A stretch of DNA of 64,000 bases from Symmachiella dynata (GTDB lineage Bacteria > Planctomycetota > Planctomycetia > Planctomycetales > Planctomycetaceae), in the NCBI RefSeq assembly GCF_007747995.1, contig NZ_CP036276.1, positions 4,889,001 to 4,953,000 of the forward strand, written 5' to 3'. A program made the translations under genes and the position numbers. Shown piece after piece: positions 63,025 to 64,000 of the stretch. Below the pieces are notes generated by a model that was given only the letters and a program-made list of their open reading frames with translations, did not search any database and was not told where the DNA came from. How positions within the stretch are numbered: the first letter of the stretch is position 1; every line of letters begins with the position of its first letter.

Positions 63025-64000
63025 CTAAAAGCCGAAATCGTATTCATCGATATTCTCTGCTGTGAAGCGGATTGGGTCGGAGAGGATGATGGTTTGATCA
63101 TCACGCGGGCTGAAGCGGAGGTTGCCGTAGCCGGGGATGTCATCCCCTTCTTTGAGTTCCTGCCCTTCCACGGCTGCCTTGGCGATGCGGACGGTCAGTT
63201 CGCCCAGGGCGTTGGGATCCCAGAGGAAGAAACTTTCTAAGACCCCCTCTTTAATATAGGGCCGCATTTTTCCGGGGGTCGAATTGCCGGTGAGAGCGAC
63301 TTGGCCGATCTTGCCGGCGCGTTTGATGGCTTCGGCGGCTCCGGGAACGGAATTGGAATCGAAAGCGATGATCCCTTTCAGGTTCGGGTGCGCGTTTAAC
63401 AGCGTGCCGACTTTTTGCGCCGCTTCGGTTTCGTTCTCTTTGGTGATGACGGTTTCGACCAATTTCAGTTTGGGATATTTTTCCGCCGCCCGGGCTTCGG
63501 CATAGCTGCGCCAGGTATTTAAATTGGCAGCGTCGAGACTGGCGATCGCAATGGCCCACTCCCCTTCCTCGTTCATCTGCCGAGCGATCTCATCCATCAG
63601 CGATTCACCCAATACCTTGTCATCGACTTGATTGACCATGTACTGCCGACCGCTATCAGGCGCGTCGCTGTCCCAGGTGAGGACCGTAATTCCCGCAGCC
63701 CGCGCTTTGTCGACGAACGGCTTGATCCGTTTGGGCTGATTGGGCGCAATGCAAATTGCATCGACGCCGTTGCGAATCCAGGTATCGATATAATTATTCT
63801 GCTCTTCGCCGCTGGGCGTGGCGGGGCCGTCATAGATCAGCTTGACCCCCAAATCATCGGCCGCCTTTTGCGCTCCTTTTTCGCAAGCCACAAAATAATC
63901 GATGCCCACCAACTTGGGCATCATGGCGATGACGATTTCGTCGGATTGGTCGTTCGAGGCTGCGCCATCTTCAACCGATTGCCCGCAACCGATAGAGAAC
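63025..64000 (-). CDS. Sugar-binding lipoprotein of a CUT2-type ABC importer, 5' end outside the window
   Basis: The gene runs off the right edge. In the last bases the minus-strand frame reads FSIGCGQS, a lipobox with the lipidated Cys codon at 63987-63985, so the true start lies beyond the window; the ATG at 63924 is internal. The mature protein is a periplasmic-binding fold of the RbsB/autoinducer-2 type (EIVIAMMPKLVGIDYFVACE; GVDAICIAPNQPKRIKPFVD; GIIAFDSNSVPGAAEAIKRA). Ligand is probably a pentose, hexose or AI-2. The rest of the operon is not in the window. Confidence 0.9.
   Translation of the reverse strand, partial: FSIGCGQSVEDGAASNDQSDEIVIAMMPKLVGIDYFVACEKGAQKAADDLGVKLIYDGPATPSGEEQNNYIDTWIRNGVDAICIAPNQPKRIKPFVDKARAAGITVLTWDSDAPDSGRQYMVNQVDDKVLGESLMDEIARQMNEEGEWAIAIASLDAANLNTWRSYAEARAAEKYPKLKLVETVITKENETEAAQKVGTLLNAHPNLKGIIAFDSNSVPGAAEAIKRAGKIGQVALTGNSTPGKMRPYIKEGVLESFFLWDPNALGELTVRIAKAAVEGQELKEGDDIPGYGNLRFSPRDDQTIILSDPIRFTAENIDEYDFGF

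Noticed and set aside
63025-63924. Sugar-binding protein starting at ATG 63924
   Set aside because: The frame is open upstream to the window edge and encodes a lipobox, so the true start lies outside.
1-64000. tRNA and rRNA genes
   Set aside because: Reading the spacers I found no T-loop pattern (GGTTCGAATCC-like) with a matching acceptor stem, nor rRNA segments. A tRNAscan or Infernal run would settle this.

Overview
The window looks like a chromosomal segment of a planctomycete (Planctomycetia). The case rests on family content: a TIGR03790-type protein, a DUF1080 secreted protein, a VIT/VWA protein, an FG-GAP/ASPIC-UnbV protein, an HTH protein with long Ser-Asp-rich repeats, a DUF2063 protein, and many secreted or membrane proteins of unknown function. 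This is inference from families; no rRNA or species-level marker is present. I found no tRNA, rRNA or CRISPR array.

Layout. 1-2284: a truncated gene at the left edge, then a retron-type reverse transcriptase on the minus strand behind a hairpin-rich leader that may hold the retron ncRNA. 2285-10342: an M50 metalloprotease, a glycerate kinase/GT9 pair, a TPR protein with an embedded peptidase-MA domain, and a TIGR03790 protein. 10344-17335: a minus-strand Fe-S block reading sufR, nuoB-like, sufC, sufB, sufD, Rieske ferredoxin, pfkB kinase. 17790-22779: an AGCS symporter, a UspA protein, a DUF971 protein, a DUF1080 protein, a thioredoxin-like protein and coaD. 23264-24757: three tandem small heat-shock proteins behind a cluster of imperfect inverted repeats. 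25036-33267: a terminator, a lipoprotein, a dead ISAs1-like transposase tail, a WD40 protein, a secreted protein, a double-Usp protein, the HTH/acidic-repeat/TM protein and rph. 33600-45279: mostly hypotheticals, a GT2 pair, DedA, a zinc-ribbon protein and ispD. 45731-64000: a soluble globin-PAS-MCP sensor, an orphan UgpC-type ATPase, a class IV aminotransferase, a 1224-residue FG-GAP protein, greA, a DapA-like protein, an aspartate:alanine-exchanger-type transporter, a VIT/VWA protein, an Rrf2 regulator, and a sugar-binding lipoprotein cut by the right edge.

Working together. The sufR-sufCBD block is the clearest functional unit: SufBCD builds Fe-S clusters, SufR probably senses cluster supply, and the NuoB-like and Rieske proteins are Fe-S clients. 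The hsp20 trio is a stress operon. Most other genes are single units or pairs. Several families of dispersed palindromic repeats (REP/BIME-like and MITE-like) sit in the spacers.

The best candidates for unusual biology are the retron-like locus, the globin-coupled MCP, the HTH/octad-repeat/TM protein, and the nuoB-like gene inside the suf cluster.
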